This document shows positions 18,237-26,639 of a stretch of 46,627 nucleotides of DNA, one piece after another. Location of the stretch: assembly GCF_052116585.1 (NCBI RefSeq), contig NZ_JBQKKT010000023.1, forward strand, positions 1 to 46,627, in the 5' to 3' direction. Each line of letters opens with the position of its first letter. Position 1 is the first letter of the stretch. The notes under the pieces were generated by a model. That model saw only the letters and a list, made by a program, of their open reading frames with translations. It was not told the DNA's origin and searched no databases. The stretch comes from Luteococcus sp052116585 (GTDB lineage Bacteria; Actinomycetota; Actinomycetes; Propionibacteriales; Propionibacteriaceae). Made by a program: the position numbers and the translations under genes.

Positions 18237-19841
18237 TCAGCGAGGGCCTTGGTTCTTCTGGTTGAACATCTTCTGCATCTCAGGCGGGAGCTGGAAGTTC
18301 TCCATCGCGGCCGCGAGATCAGCCTCGGAGGGTTCCGCTCCGGCACCGACGCCGAAGGCGGCACCCGCGTCCACGATCTGGGAGGCCGTCGGCTTGGCCT
18401 GGGCCGCGGCAGCACGCTTGGCCGGATTGCCCGAGACCTTGCTGCCCTTCTTGCTCTTCTTTGCCTGGGCCTTGGCCTGCTTTCGTGGACCACCCATCCC
18501 GGGCATCCCGGGCACGCCGCCCTTGCCGCCCATCATCCCGGCCATCGACTGCATCATCTTGCGGGCCTCGACGAAACGGTTCACCAGGTTGTTGACGTCG
18601 CTGACCTCAACACCGGCACCCTTCGCAATGCGGGCACGTCGAGAGCCGTTGAGAATGCCCACGTCGTCACGCTCGGCCGGGGTCATCGAGTAGATGATCG
18701 CCTCGATGCGGTCGATCTCCTTCTCGTCGATGTTGGCGATCTGGTCCTTCATCTGCCCCATGCCCGGGAGCATCCCGAAGATCTTGCTCATCGGGCCCAT
18801 CTTGCGCAGCTGCTGCATCTGGGACAGGAAGTCGCCAAGGCCGAACTCATTGCCCTTGCCGGACATGAGCTTCTCGGCAGCGCGACGGCTCTGTTCCTGG
18901 TCGAAGTGCTTCTCCGCCTGCTCGATCAGGGTGAGCATGTCACCCATGTCGAGGATGCGGGAGGCCATCCGGTCGGGGTGGAAGACGTCGAAGTCCTTCA
19001 ACCCCTCGCCATTGGAGGCGAACATGATCGGCTTGCCGATGACTCGGGCGATCGACAGGGCGGCACCGCCTCGGGCATCGCCGTCCAGCTTGGTCAGCAC
19101 GACGCCGTCGAAGCCCACGCCTTCCTCGAAGGCGAGCGCCGTGTTCACGGCGTCCTGGCCGATCATGGCGTCGACGACGAAGAGGGTTTCATCCGGGGTG
19201 ACGGCCGCCTTGATGTCAGCGGCCTGCTGCATCAGCGTCTCGTCGATGCCGAGGCGTCCGGCGGTGTCGACGATGACAACGTCGTACAACTTGCGCTGGG
19301 CCTCGAGGATGGAGGCGCGGGCCACGGCGACCGGATCGCCGATGCCATTGCCGGGCTCGGGGGCGAAGACGTGGGCCCCGGCCCGCTGGCCCACGATCTG
19401 CAGCTGGTTCACGGCATTGGGACGCTGCAGGTCGGCGGCCACCAGCAGGGGCGAGTGCCCCTCACTCTTGAGCCACAGCGCCAGCTTTCCGGCCAGAGTC
19501 GTCTTTCCCGCGCCCTGCAGACCGGCGAGCATGATGACCGTCGGCGGGTTCTTGGCGAAGCGGATGGTGCGATCCTCGCCGCCGAGGATGTTGACCAGTT
19601 CCTCGTTGACGATCTTGATGATCTGCTGCGTCGGATTGAGGGCTTCGGAAACCTCCTCCTCACGGCAGCGTTCCTTGAGGTTGGCGACGAACTCCTTGAC
19701 CACGCTCAGGTTGACGTCGGCCTCGAGCAGCGCGATGCGAATCTCGCGTGCCGTCGCGTCGATGTCGGCCTCGGTCAGACGACCCTTGCCACGCAGACCC
19801 TTGAAGGTCGCTGCAAGACGATCGGAGAGTGTGTCGAACAC
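18237..19841 (-). CDS. ffh: Signal recognition particle protein Ffh
   Basis: Protein of 534 aa, the SRP GTPase that carries nascent membrane proteins to FtsY. The GTG at 19841 (preceded by AAGGA) gives the family N-terminus VFDTLSDRLAATFKGLRGKG. The GTPase motifs are GLQGAGKTTLAGKLA, VDTAGRLG and LTKLDGDARGG. The M domain contains the methionine-rich finger loop (MGPMSKIFGMLPGMGQM) and the RNA-binding SRRARIAKGAG. The C-terminus adds about 90 residues with Met/Gly-rich and Lys/Ala-rich segments. 4.5S RNA is not seen in the window. Confidence 0.97.
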   Translation of the reverse strand: MFDTLSDRLAATFKGLRGKGRLTEADIDATAREIRIALLEADVNLSVVKEFVANLKERCREEEVSEALNPTQQIIKIVNEELVNILGGEDRTIRFAKNPPTVIMLAGLQGAGKTTLAGKLALWLKSEGHSPLLVAADLQRPNAVNQLQIVGQRAGAHVFAPEPGNGIGDPVAVARASILEAQRKLYDVVIVDTAGRLGIDETLMQQAADIKAAVTPDETLFVVDAMIGQDAVNTALAFEEGVGFDGVVLTKLDGDARGGAALSIARVIGKPIMFASNGEGLKDFDVFHPDRMASRILDMGDMLTLIEQAEKHFDQEQSRRAAEKLMSGKGNEFGLGDFLSQMQQLRKMGPMSKIFGMLPGMGQMKDQIANIDEKEIDRIEAIIYSMTPAERDDVGILNGSRRARIAKGAGVEVSDVNNLVNRFVEARKMMQSMAGMMGGKGGVPGMPGMGGPRKQAKAQAKKSKKGSKVSGNPAKRAAAAQAKPTASQIVDAGAAFGVGAGAEPSEADLAAAMENFQLPPEMQKMFNQKNQGPR

Positions 19842-19971
19842 GTGTTGGTCCTTCGCGTCATCGTTGTCGTCGCGCCCGGGGGCGACCGTCAAGGGTCAAG
19901 GATACGGGCAAGCGCCGCCTGCGGGAGCATCCCCGCGTTCGCCGTGCGGCTGGAAGGGTGCGAAACCCGGC

Positions 19972-21075
19972 TCAGTCACCCATCAGGCCGGTGACGAAGC
20001 CGTCCGCTTCGAATGGCGCCAGGTCATCGACGCCCTCCCCCAGACCGATCAGCTTCACCGGCACACCGAGCTCGCGCTGCACCTGGACCACGATGCCGCC
20101 CTTGGCGGAGCCGTCGAGCTTGGTCAGGACCAGACCGCTGACGTCCACGACGTCGCGGAAGATCCTGGCCTGGACCAGACCGTTCTGGCCAGTGGTGGCA
20201 TCCAGCACGAGCAGCACCTCGGTCACGGGGGCGATCTTCTCGATGACCCGCTTGACCTTGCCGAGCTGGTCCATCAGCCCCGTCTTGGTGTGCAGGCGGC
20301 CAGCGGTGTCGATCAAGACCACATCCACGCCGTCGGCGATTCCCTGCTCCACGGCCTTGTAGGCCACCGAGGCGGGATCGGCGCCCTCCTCGCCGCGCAC
20401 CGTCGCGATGCCGACTCGCTCGCCCCAGGTGGACAACTGCTCGGCCGCAGCTGCCCGGAAGGTGTCCGCGGCGCCCAGCAGCACGGTCTTGTTCTCCGCC
20501 ACCAGGACGCGCGCCAGCTTGCCGCACGTGGTGGTCTTGCCGGTGCCGTTGACGCCGACCACCATCACGACGGCGGGCTTGCCATCGGTCTTCTGCAGGT
20601 TCAGCGAACGGTCCATCGTGGGATCCACGAGCTTGACCAGTTCACGACGCAGCACGGTGGCGGCATGGCCGGAGTCGTTGACGCCATCGATCGCGAGCTC
20701 GCGACGCAGGGTTGAGACCAGCTCCGTGGTGGGCCCGACGCCCAGGTCCGAGCTGATCAGCGTGGCCTCGAACTCGTCCCAGGTGTCCTCGTCCAGGCGG
20801 TCACGGGACAACAGGTCGGCCAGACCACGGGCCAGGGCATTGTTGCTGCCGGCGAGCCGTCGCCGCAGACGCGCCAGCCGTGAACCGGCTGCCTCGGGAA
20901 CCTCGACTCCCTCCTCGGGCTCCACGACTGCGACATCGGAGCCGCGCTCCGGCGCAACCTCGGGAGTCGGCTCCGCCTTCGGGACCGCACGGCGATTGCT
21001 CGTCCAGATGATGCCGGAGGCGATGAGGAGGCAGAGGATGACTCCACCGATGATCAGCCAGAAGAAGTTGTCCAC
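19972..21075 (-). CDS. ftsY: Signal recognition particle receptor FtsY
   Basis: Protein of 367 aa that docks SRP at the membrane. An N-terminal membrane helix (FFWLIIGGVILCLLIASGII) is followed by an acidic A region (VVEPEEGVEVPEA), then the NG GTPase domain with GVNGTGKTTTCGKLA, ADTFRAAAAEQL, DTAGRLHTK and LTKLDGSAKGG. A true membrane anchor on FtsY is typical of actinobacteria. It lies 130 bp before ffh on the same strand and is preceded by a hairpin at 21100-21131, so it probably has its own promoter. Confidence 0.97.
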   Translation of the reverse strand: MDNFFWLIIGGVILCLLIASGIIWTSNRRAVPKAEPTPEVAPERGSDVAVVEPEEGVEVPEAAGSRLARLRRRLAGSNNALARGLADLLSRDRLDEDTWDEFEATLISSDLGVGPTTELVSTLRRELAIDGVNDSGHAATVLRRELVKLVDPTMDRSLNLQKTDGKPAVVMVVGVNGTGKTTTCGKLARVLVAENKTVLLGAADTFRAAAAEQLSTWGERVGIATVRGEEGADPASVAYKAVEQGIADGVDVVLIDTAGRLHTKTGLMDQLGKVKRVIEKIAPVTEVLLVLDATTGQNGLVQARIFRDVVDVSGLVLTKLDGSAKGGIVVQVQRELGVPVKLIGLGEGVDDLAPFEADGFVTGLMGD

Positions 21076-21099
21076 GCGGGCATCCTACCCAGACAGCAG

Positions 21100-21131
21100 T
21101 TGGCCCCGGCGCCTCTCGGCACCGGGGCCAA
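21100..21131 (-). terminator. Hairpin terminator downstream of the smc unit
   Basis: TTGGCCCCGG and CCGGGGCCAA make a perfect 10-bp stem; after one mismatch, three more G-C pairs close a TCTC loop. It lies between the small membrane protein (ending at 21162) and ftsY, both on the minus strand. Confidence 0.75.
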
Positions 21132-21161
21132 CCCGAGGTTCTGTGGAGTGCAGTGCGTGAC

Positions 21162-21575
21162 TCAATTGGCGACGGCCATCTGGGGCGCGCCGGCATCGCT
21201 GTCCGTGGCGTCGATGACCGGCTGCTGCGGACGGGGCTTCTGCTCCGCTGGGCGGACGTCATCGGCCACCGTCTGCGCCGCGTCGTCACGGCGGGCATCG
21301 GCGGAGCGAATGGGCAGCTTGACGGACTTGATCCGCTCTCCCAGACCGCCCTCACGCTGGGCACTGCGCACGGCCTCCGCCTGGCTGTTCACCAGGTCAA
21401 CCAGCGCCTGCGGCGGCTCGGCATCACCATTCATGTGACGAGCAGCGACGGCAAGGTGGTTCGCAGCGCGCGGCGCCTTCTCCCGGAAGGCTCCCTTCAT
21501 GCCCACCGCCACGACGGCAAGACAGACAAGACCGATCACGACGATCAGGATCAGGGTGATGACGAAAGCGGGCAC
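21162..21575 (-). CDS. Small single-pass membrane protein, unknown
   Basis: Protein of 137 aa from a GTG with AGGGAG at 8 nt; the open frame extends upstream to 21674 but without family-like sequence. One strong N-terminal membrane helix (PAFVITLILIVVIGLVCLAV) is followed by a charged cytoplasmic segment (NHLAVAARHMNGDAEPP) and a Gln/Ala/Asp-rich tail. I recognise no domain. It follows smc by about 150 bp on the same strand, and a -10-like TAGACT on the minus strand at about 21614-21621 suggests its own promoter. Confidence 0.7.
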   Translation of the reverse strand: MPAFVITLILIVVIGLVCLAVVAVGMKGAFREKAPRAANHLAVAARHMNGDAEPPQALVDLVNSQAEAVRSAQREGGLGERIKSVKLPIRSADARRDDAAQTVADDVRPAEQKPRPQQPVIDATDSDAGAPQMAVAN

Positions 21576-21725
21576 TGCGGTGGCTCCCTGCTGAGGGTGG
21601 AGTGGGACTACCCCAAGTCTAGGCGCTATGCCGGGCATAATAGCGGCTTTCCGGGGGCGTGGCGCCGTGAACACACAGCAAAGACTCAGCGGACGAACGG
21701 TGCAGCCGCCGCTGGGCGGGCATGG

Positions 21726-24700
21726 TCATTCGTCGCGGTGCAGACGCTGGCTGATCACGGTCGAGACGCCGTCCCCGCGCATGGTCACGCCGTACAGCGC
21801 GTCAGCGATCTCCATCGTCCTCTTCTGGTGCGTGATCACCAGCAACTGCGAGGACTCCCGCAGCTGTTCGTAGATGCCCAGAAGTCGGCCCAGGTTCGCA
21901 TCATCGAGCGCCGCCTCCACCTCGTCGAGGATGTAGAAGGGGCTAGGCCTGGCCATGAAGAGGCTGACCAGGAAGGCAACGGCCACCAATGACCGCTCAC
22001 CTCCCGAGAGCAGTGAGAGGCGTTTGACCTTCTTCCCTGCTGGACGGGCCTCCACGTCCACCCCCGTGGTGAGCCACTGACCGGGCTCGGTGAGGACCAG
22101 TCGGCCCTCACCTCCGGGGAAGAGGCGCGGAAAGACCTCGTTGAAGGTGCGCTCCACATCCAGGTAGGCGGCGGCAAAGACCTCCTCCACGCGACGGTCC
22201 ACCTGCTCGACGATGTCCATCAGGTCCTTGCGGGTCTGTTTGAGGTCCTCCAGCTGTTCGGCGAGGAAGGCGTGCCGTTCCTGCATCGCGTCGAACTCCT
22301 CCAGCGCGAGCGGGTTGATCCGGCCAAGCTGCTGCAGATTGCGCTCGGCCGCGCGCAGGCGCTTGGCCTGCTGCTCTCGTACATAGGGAACGGGATCGGG
22401 AACCTCGTCCTCGTCGGTGAGGGCCGTCCCGTCCGGCCGAGTCAGGACGGGCACGAACTGGTCTGGACCATACTCGGACATCAGGATCGAAGCCTCCAGG
22501 CCGAGCTCGGTCATGGCGCGTTCGGTGAGCTGCTCGATGCGCATCCGCACCTCGATGCGGGCCATCTCGTCGCGGTGGGCGCCCTCGACCAGCTTCTCCA
22601 GTTCTCTGGCCAGCTCCCGGGTCTCGCGACGGGCGACTGCCAGCTGTGCATCAGCAGCCTGTCTGGCTTCCTCGGCGGCCGCACGCTCCACCGTGGCCAG
22701 CCGACGACTCTCGTCGACACGGGTCAACAGCCAGCCGGCCGCTTCATGCACGGCGCGGGCAGCCTCCGCCTCCCGACGCAACTGGGCGGCACGAGCAGCA
22801 GCCTTCTCACGTTCCTGACGCTCTGCGACGGCCGCCCGCCGTAGTGAATCGGCGCGCCCTGCGAGTGCACGGACACGTTCCTCCGCCGTGCGCAGGGCCA
22901 GCCGCGCATCCATCTCCTCGGTGCGGGCCGTGCGTGCCAGTTCGGACTGTCGGTCGCGTTCGGACGAGTCGGGTTCCGCCAGATCTCCCTGCGCAGATGC
23001 ATTCGCCAACCGGGCCTCCAGGTCAGCCAAGCCCGCCTCGTCGCGCACTCGGGTGGTCTGGGCATCCAGGATCGACTTCTCCAGCCGATCGGCCTCGGCC
23101 CTGGCGGACTTCTGTGCCTGGGCCAGCACACTGACTTGCCGGGCGAGGTCCGAGGCCTCCTTCTCGGCCAGCTTCACTGCCTGGCGGGCGGCCAGACGTC
23201 GGGCATTGACCTCTTCCAACCGGACAGTGCACTGCTTGATCTCGGTCTCCAGCCCGGCCAGAACGGACTGCGCGTCCTCGAGGTCGCTGCGTGTCTGGTC
23301 GATGGCTGCCTGGATCTCCAGCCGCGACGATGACGCAGCCGAACCGCCCTCCACGTACCAGGATGAATAGAGGTCTCCGGAGCGAGTCACTGCGGCCAGG
23401 TCATGGTGCTCCTGCACCAGCCGGATGGCCTCGTCAGGTCCTTCGACGAGCACGACATGCCCGATCAGCTGGTCGAGCGCCGGCTGCAGCGGCTCCGCGA
23501 CGTCGATGGCCTGGGTGGCGCTGCGGAATCCGTCGGGCACCTCCACGGCCCCCACGCGACTGGCACCGCGCAGCAGGAGTCCCACACGGCCCAGCCCCCC
23601 ATCCTCCAGGTATTCGAGGGCACGTCGGGCATCGGCCAGCGAGTCGAGTGCCAGCGAATCCGTGGCGCTACCCAGGGCCGCCGCGATGGCAACCTCCCAT
23701 CCGCTCTCGATGCCGATGAGTTCGGCCAGTTGCCCGAGAATCCCCGGGATCTCGTCACGGGCGCCAAGCAGGGCCGCCGGGGCGTCGGTACGGTCCAGGC
23801 CCATTTCCAGGGCCTCGATCCGGGCAACCAGCCCGGCCCTGAGCTGCTGAGCCTCCTGCTGGCGACGACGAAGGTCCTGCAGTTCCCGTCCCACCTCGTC
23901 GACCGCCGAGCTTGCGGTCTCCAACTCTCGTGCCAGCTCGTCACCGGCGCCCCGGTGTTCGTCCGCGCGGCCGGAAGCCTGACTCAACTCCTGAGCAGCG
24001 GACTCGGCCCGCAGCGCGGCCTCGTCGCGCTGCACGGTCAACCGCTCGACCTGTTCGGAGGACGTCTCCAGGCGCGTCTTGAGGGAGTTGACCTGCCCGG
24101 TGAGGCGGGCGAGACCCTCGCGACGGTCCGCGATGGCCCGCAGCTGGGTGGCATGGGCGCGATCGGCCTCGGCATGTGCAGTCTCGGCATCGCTCCTGCG
24201 CCTCTGGGCATCCTGCAGAGCCTGCTCCAGCTGCTCCACCTCAGTGCGCAGCTCATGCTCCTGGGCCCTGGCCTGGGCTGCCTCCTGTTCCAGCAGTTCC
24301 GGGTCACGCCCGCGTTGACCGGTCTCCGGCTGGGCTTCGGCATGCCTCATGCGCTCCGCGGCGATCTGCTGGGTGGTGCTGACACGTTCTCTCAGGGCCG
24401 CCAGCGCATACCAGGTCTCCTGTGCCTCGTTGAGCCGCGGTTGTGCCTGGGCGAGGGCCAGTTCCGCCGCATGTTCGGCCTCACGGGCGGCTTCCAGCCG
24501 GGCCTCGGCCGCGGCCCTGGCGCGCTTGAGGTTGGCCTCGTCTGCCAGATCCGTCTCGAGTGCGATGGTCGCCTGGGTGAGGTCATCGCCCAGGAGGCGT
24601 GCCTTGGCATCGCGCAGTTCCGACTGGACGACGGCAGCCTTGCGCGCCACCTCGGCCTGGCGTCCCAGCGGCTTGAGCTGTCGCCGGATCTCCGCGACGA

Positions 24701-25280
24701 GGTCCTGCAGCCGGTCCAGATTCTGCTGGGTCGCGTCCAGCTTGCGCAGGGCCTTCTCCTTGCGCTTGCGGTGCTTGAGGACCCCGGCAGCCTCCTCGAT
24801 GAAGCCGCGCCGGATCTCCGGAGTGGCCTGCAGGATGGTGTCCAGCTGTCCTTGACCAACGATGACGTGCATCTCGCGCCCGATGCCGGAGTCACTGAGC
24901 AGTTCCTGCACGTCCAGCAGGCGTGCCTGGTGTCCATTGATGGAGTATTCGCTGCCTCCATTGCGGAACATCGTGCGGGTGATCGTGACCTCGGTGTACT
25001 CGATCGGCAGTGCACCGTCGGTGTTGTCGATCGTCAAGGAGACCTCGGCACGGCCGAGCGGAGCACGTCCGGAGGTGCCGGCGAAGATGACGTCTTCCAT
25101 CTTCCCGCCACGAAGGCTCTTGGCGCCCTGCTCGCCCATCACCCAGCTGAGGGCATCGACCACATTGGACTTGCCCGATCCATTGGGCCCGACCACACAG
25201 GTGATGCCGGGCTCGAAGTTCAACGTCGTCGCCGACGCGAACGACTTGAAGCCGCGAAGCGTCAGGCTCTTGAGGTACAC
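21726..25280 (-). CDS. smc: Chromosome segregation protein SMC
   Basis: Protein of 1184 aa, the ATPase of bacterial condensin, which organises and segregates the chromosome with ScpA and ScpB (not in the window). Walker A GPNGSGKS is at 31-38. The C-terminal signature is LSGGERSLVAVAFLVSLFMA, followed by the Walker B region FYILDEVEAALDD. Two long Glu/Arg/Ala-rich coiled coils flank a hinge near the middle (around GWEVAIAAALGSATDSLA). It starts with GTG 3 bp after gtrA, so it probably shares gtrA's transcript. Normally smc lies next to mutM in this neighbourhood. Confidence 0.97.
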   Translation of the reverse strand: MYLKSLTLRGFKSFASATTLNFEPGITCVVGPNGSGKSNVVDALSWVMGEQGAKSLRGGKMEDVIFAGTSGRAPLGRAEVSLTIDNTDGALPIEYTEVTITRTMFRNGGSEYSINGHQARLLDVQELLSDSGIGREMHVIVGQGQLDTILQATPEIRRGFIEEAAGVLKHRKRKEKALRKLDATQQNLDRLQDLVAEIRRQLKPLGRQAEVARKAAVVQSELRDAKARLLGDDLTQATIALETDLADEANLKRARAAAEARLEAAREAEHAAELALAQAQPRLNEAQETWYALAALRERVSTTQQIAAERMRHAEAQPETGQRGRDPELLEQEAAQARAQEHELRTEVEQLEQALQDAQRRRSDAETAHAEADRAHATQLRAIADRREGLARLTGQVNSLKTRLETSSEQVERLTVQRDEAALRAESAAQELSQASGRADEHRGAGDELARELETASSAVDEVGRELQDLRRRQQEAQQLRAGLVARIEALEMGLDRTDAPAALLGARDEIPGILGQLAELIGIESGWEVAIAAALGSATDSLALDSLADARRALEYLEDGGLGRVGLLLRGASRVGAVEVPDGFRSATQAIDVAEPLQPALDQLIGHVVLVEGPDEAIRLVQEHHDLAAVTRSGDLYSSWYVEGGSAASSSRLEIQAAIDQTRSDLEDAQSVLAGLETEIKQCTVRLEEVNARRLAARQAVKLAEKEASDLARQVSVLAQAQKSARAEADRLEKSILDAQTTRVRDEAGLADLEARLANASAQGDLAEPDSSERDRQSELARTARTEEMDARLALRTAEERVRALAGRADSLRRAAVAERQEREKAAARAAQLRREAEAARAVHEAAGWLLTRVDESRRLATVERAAAEEARQAADAQLAVARRETRELARELEKLVEGAHRDEMARIEVRMRIEQLTERAMTELGLEASILMSEYGPDQFVPVLTRPDGTALTDEDEVPDPVPYVREQQAKRLRAAERNLQQLGRINPLALEEFDAMQERHAFLAEQLEDLKQTRKDLMDIVEQVDRRVEEVFAAAYLDVERTFNEVFPRLFPGGEGRLVLTEPGQWLTTGVDVEARPAGKKVKRLSLLSGGERSLVAVAFLVSLFMARPSPFYILDEVEAALDDANLGRLLGIYEQLRESSQLLVITHQKRTMEIADALYGVTMRGDGVSTVISQRLHRDE

Positions 25281-25283
25281 GGA

Positions 25284-25997
25284 CTAGACCGCCTCGGTCC
25301 GTCCGGACTCACCATCCGCAGCGAGGAGCGCGGACTCACCATCCGCAGCGAGGAGCGCGGACTCACCATCCGCAGCGAGGAGCGCGGACTCACCATCCGC
25401 ATCAACCACTTCGGGTGCCACGACGGGTGCGATCAGAGGCAGGTCCTCCGGATGACCTGCACGGACGGCCCGGAAGGTCCACAGCTTGTTGACGATGAAG
25501 TTGATCGGCATCGTCAGGACGATCTGGATCAGGGAGGCGTAGTAGAGCTTCTTGCGCAGCCCCGTGGTGTCATCCATCCAGCCAAAGAAGTTCTGCAGGT
25601 AGAGAGCGGATTCCGGCTTCAGGAGCGCGGTCTGGATCACCAGGCCCACCATGAGGGCGACGGCACCGATGCCCATGAAATTCGCCAGACCACGCCACCA
25701 CGCGGCCGCTCCGTGACCCCGTGCCTTGAAGGTGAGGCGACGGTTGAGTTCGTAGTTCCACGTATTGGCCACCATGAAGGCCACGACTGTGAAGACGTGG
25801 TACCAGCGAACATTGAACTGCGTCAGCGGCAGGTCCACGGCAATGCCCTGGTAGTGCGGGATCAGCTTCTCGAAGAGCCAGACCACGGCCAGGTTCACCA
25901 CGACGCCTGAACCGCCGACCATGCCGAAGGTCAGGAACTGGCGCAGGTTGCGCTTGCCACGCTGTCGGCGGGATTCGGTTGACTGGTTCACAGTCAT
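25284..25997 (-). CDS. GtrA-family membrane protein with tandem-repeat C-terminus
   Basis: Protein of 237 aa with four hydrophobic helices typical of GtrA: FLTFGMVGGSGVVVNLAVVW, FTVVAFMVANTWNYELNRRLTF, GIGAVALMVGLVIQTALL and LIQIVLTMPINFIVNKLWTF-like. GtrA proteins are thought to move undecaprenyl-linked sugars across the membrane. The C-terminus, after about residue 195, is a repeat of DGESALLAA encoded by identical 27-bp units. The ATG overlaps the stop of a detached mutM 3' end (ATGA), so gtrA once followed a mutM gene directly. smc follows after 3 bp. Confidence 0.9.
   Translation of the reverse strand: MTVNQSTESRRQRGKRNLRQFLTFGMVGGSGVVVNLAVVWLFEKLIPHYQGIAVDLPLTQFNVRWYHVFTVVAFMVANTWNYELNRRLTFKARGHGAAAWWRGLANFMGIGAVALMVGLVIQTALLKPESALYLQNFFGWMDDTTGLRKKLYYASLIQIVLTMPINFIVNKLWTFRAVRAGHPEDLPLIAPVVAPEVVDADGESALLAADGESALLAADGESALLAADGESGRTEAV
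25305..25402. repeat. Tandem 27-bp repeat in the gtrA 3' end
   Basis: Three identical 27-bp units start at 25305, 25332 and 25359, followed by a partial fourth copy from 25386. Each unit encodes DGESALLAA. Because the unit is a multiple of three, copy-number change alters protein length but not frame. No base change is seen between units, which suggests recent expansion. Confidence 0.95.
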
Positions 25998-26176
25998 CGG
26001 ATACTACCCACGCTCGGCCCGCGCCCCCGGGATGCACCCCTTGGGGGCCGTTGGCATGTCGGACAGAAGTGGCTCGACCTGTTCATGAAGTGGACCCGTT
26101 GCACCTCGTCACCGCACCGGGGACAGGGCCTGCCCTGCTGGCCATAGACATTCAGCGAGCGGTCGAAGTAACCCGA
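25994..26176 (-). pseudogene. Detached mutM 3' end (copy B), MutM zinc-finger fragment
   Basis: On the minus strand, from SGYFDRSLNVYGQQG to a TGA at 25994-25996, this encodes 60 residues that match the C-terminal zinc finger of MutM. All four cysteines remain (CPRC and CPTC). By eye about 28 of the first 45 residues match the end of the intact MutM at 29268. There is no start codon or upstream domain; instead the preceding codons are ATG TAG. The stop overlaps the gtrA start (ATGA), the arrangement expected if this was once the true end of a mutM-gtrA pair. It reads as a displaced native 3' end. Confidence 0.85.
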
Positions 26177-26186
26177 CTACATGACT
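26163..26186. other. Putative attachment site B (core plus element end)
   Basis: The 16-bp core TCGAAGTAACCCGACT (26163-26178) is identical to the same stretch inside intact mutM (29428-29443). It is followed by ACATGACT, which is absent from mutM but identical to the bases after the core at copy A. The junction therefore marks the outer end of an inserted element. Confidence 0.65.
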
Positions 26187-26211
26187 CTGTGACGCTGAAG
26201 TCTCCGGGCAT

Positions 26212-26228
26212 TGCCGGACCTTGCCGGA
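26212..26228. repeat. Paired direct repeat near core B
   Basis: TGCCGGA occurs at 26212-26218 and again at 26222-26228 (TTGCCGGACC then TTGCCGGACT), 34 and 44 bp from the end of core B. A matching pair occurs at almost the same distances from core A. Such short direct repeats near an end resemble arm-type recombinase binding sites. Confidence 0.5.
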
Positions 26229-26264
26229 CTGTATCGCCCCGAAGACAAACTCGCGGGACATCAG

Positions 26265-26570
26265 TCAGCCCCCGGTCCCGCCCAGACTCCAGGCGGCCGC
26301 TAGGTCGGTCGCGCGCACCGTCGCTCGATAGTGCACCCAGGTCCCCCGGCGCTCGGACTCCAGGAGGCCAGCCTCACGAAGCTTCCGCAGATGGTGGGAA
26401 ACAGTCGGTTGGGAAAGACCAAGATCGGGAAGGTTGCACACACAGACGCCAGCCTCGCCGGCGTCCAGGACGGCGAGCAGCAACTGCAGCCGCGTCTCAT
26501 CCCCGAGTGCCTTGAAGACCCCAGCCAGCTCGGCAAGGGGTGTCGCCAACGGAGGTCTCTCACGATTCAC
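26265..26570 (-). CDS. arsR: ArsR/SmtB-family metalloregulator
   Basis: Protein of about 101 aa, a dimeric winged-helix repressor. It has KALGDETRLQLLLAVL, a Cys pair in GVCVCNLPDLGLSQ (the CVC type of arsenic-sensing ArsR) and the recognition helix QPTVSHHLRKLREAGLL. It is divergent from acr3 and should repress it until arsenite or antimonite binds. The start is uncertain: GTGs at 26573 or 26570 fit the family, while the open frame reaches 26621. Downstream in the same direction lie copy B, gtrA and smc with no obvious terminator, so read-through is possible. Confidence 0.88.
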   Translation of the reverse strand: MNRERPPLATPLAELAGVFKALGDETRLQLLLAVLDAGEAGVCVCNLPDLGLSQPTVSHHLRKLREAGLLESERRGTWVHYRATVRATDLAAAWSLGGTGG

Positions 26571-26639
26571 CACACTAGTTTGACAAGTTTCGATACAGAA
26601 GTCACGCTTGGATCGATGCATATCGAATCAAGGAGCCTT
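26571..26639. promoter_or_regulatory. Divergent arsR-acr3 control region with dyads
   Basis: The 69-bp gap holds the inverted pair TTCGATA (26589-26595) and TATCGAA (26621-26627), and a second dyad TCGAT-GCAT-ATCGA near 26613-26626. These are candidate ArsR operators. TTGACA at 26580-26585 could be the acr3 -35 box, although no good -10 is seen at the right distance. AAGGAG precedes the acr3 ATG. Confidence 0.5.

Noticed and set aside
17016..19994. A 992-codon plus-strand open frame opposite ffh and the amidohydrolase
   Set aside because: It lies antisense to two well-identified genes, has no domain, and long antisense frames are expected in GC-rich DNA with strong third-position bias.
23403..25910. 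An 835-codon plus-strand frame opposite smc and gtrA
   Set aside because: It is antisense to smc. Its apparent repeat GLTIRSEER is only the reverse reading of the gtrA 27-bp repeat.
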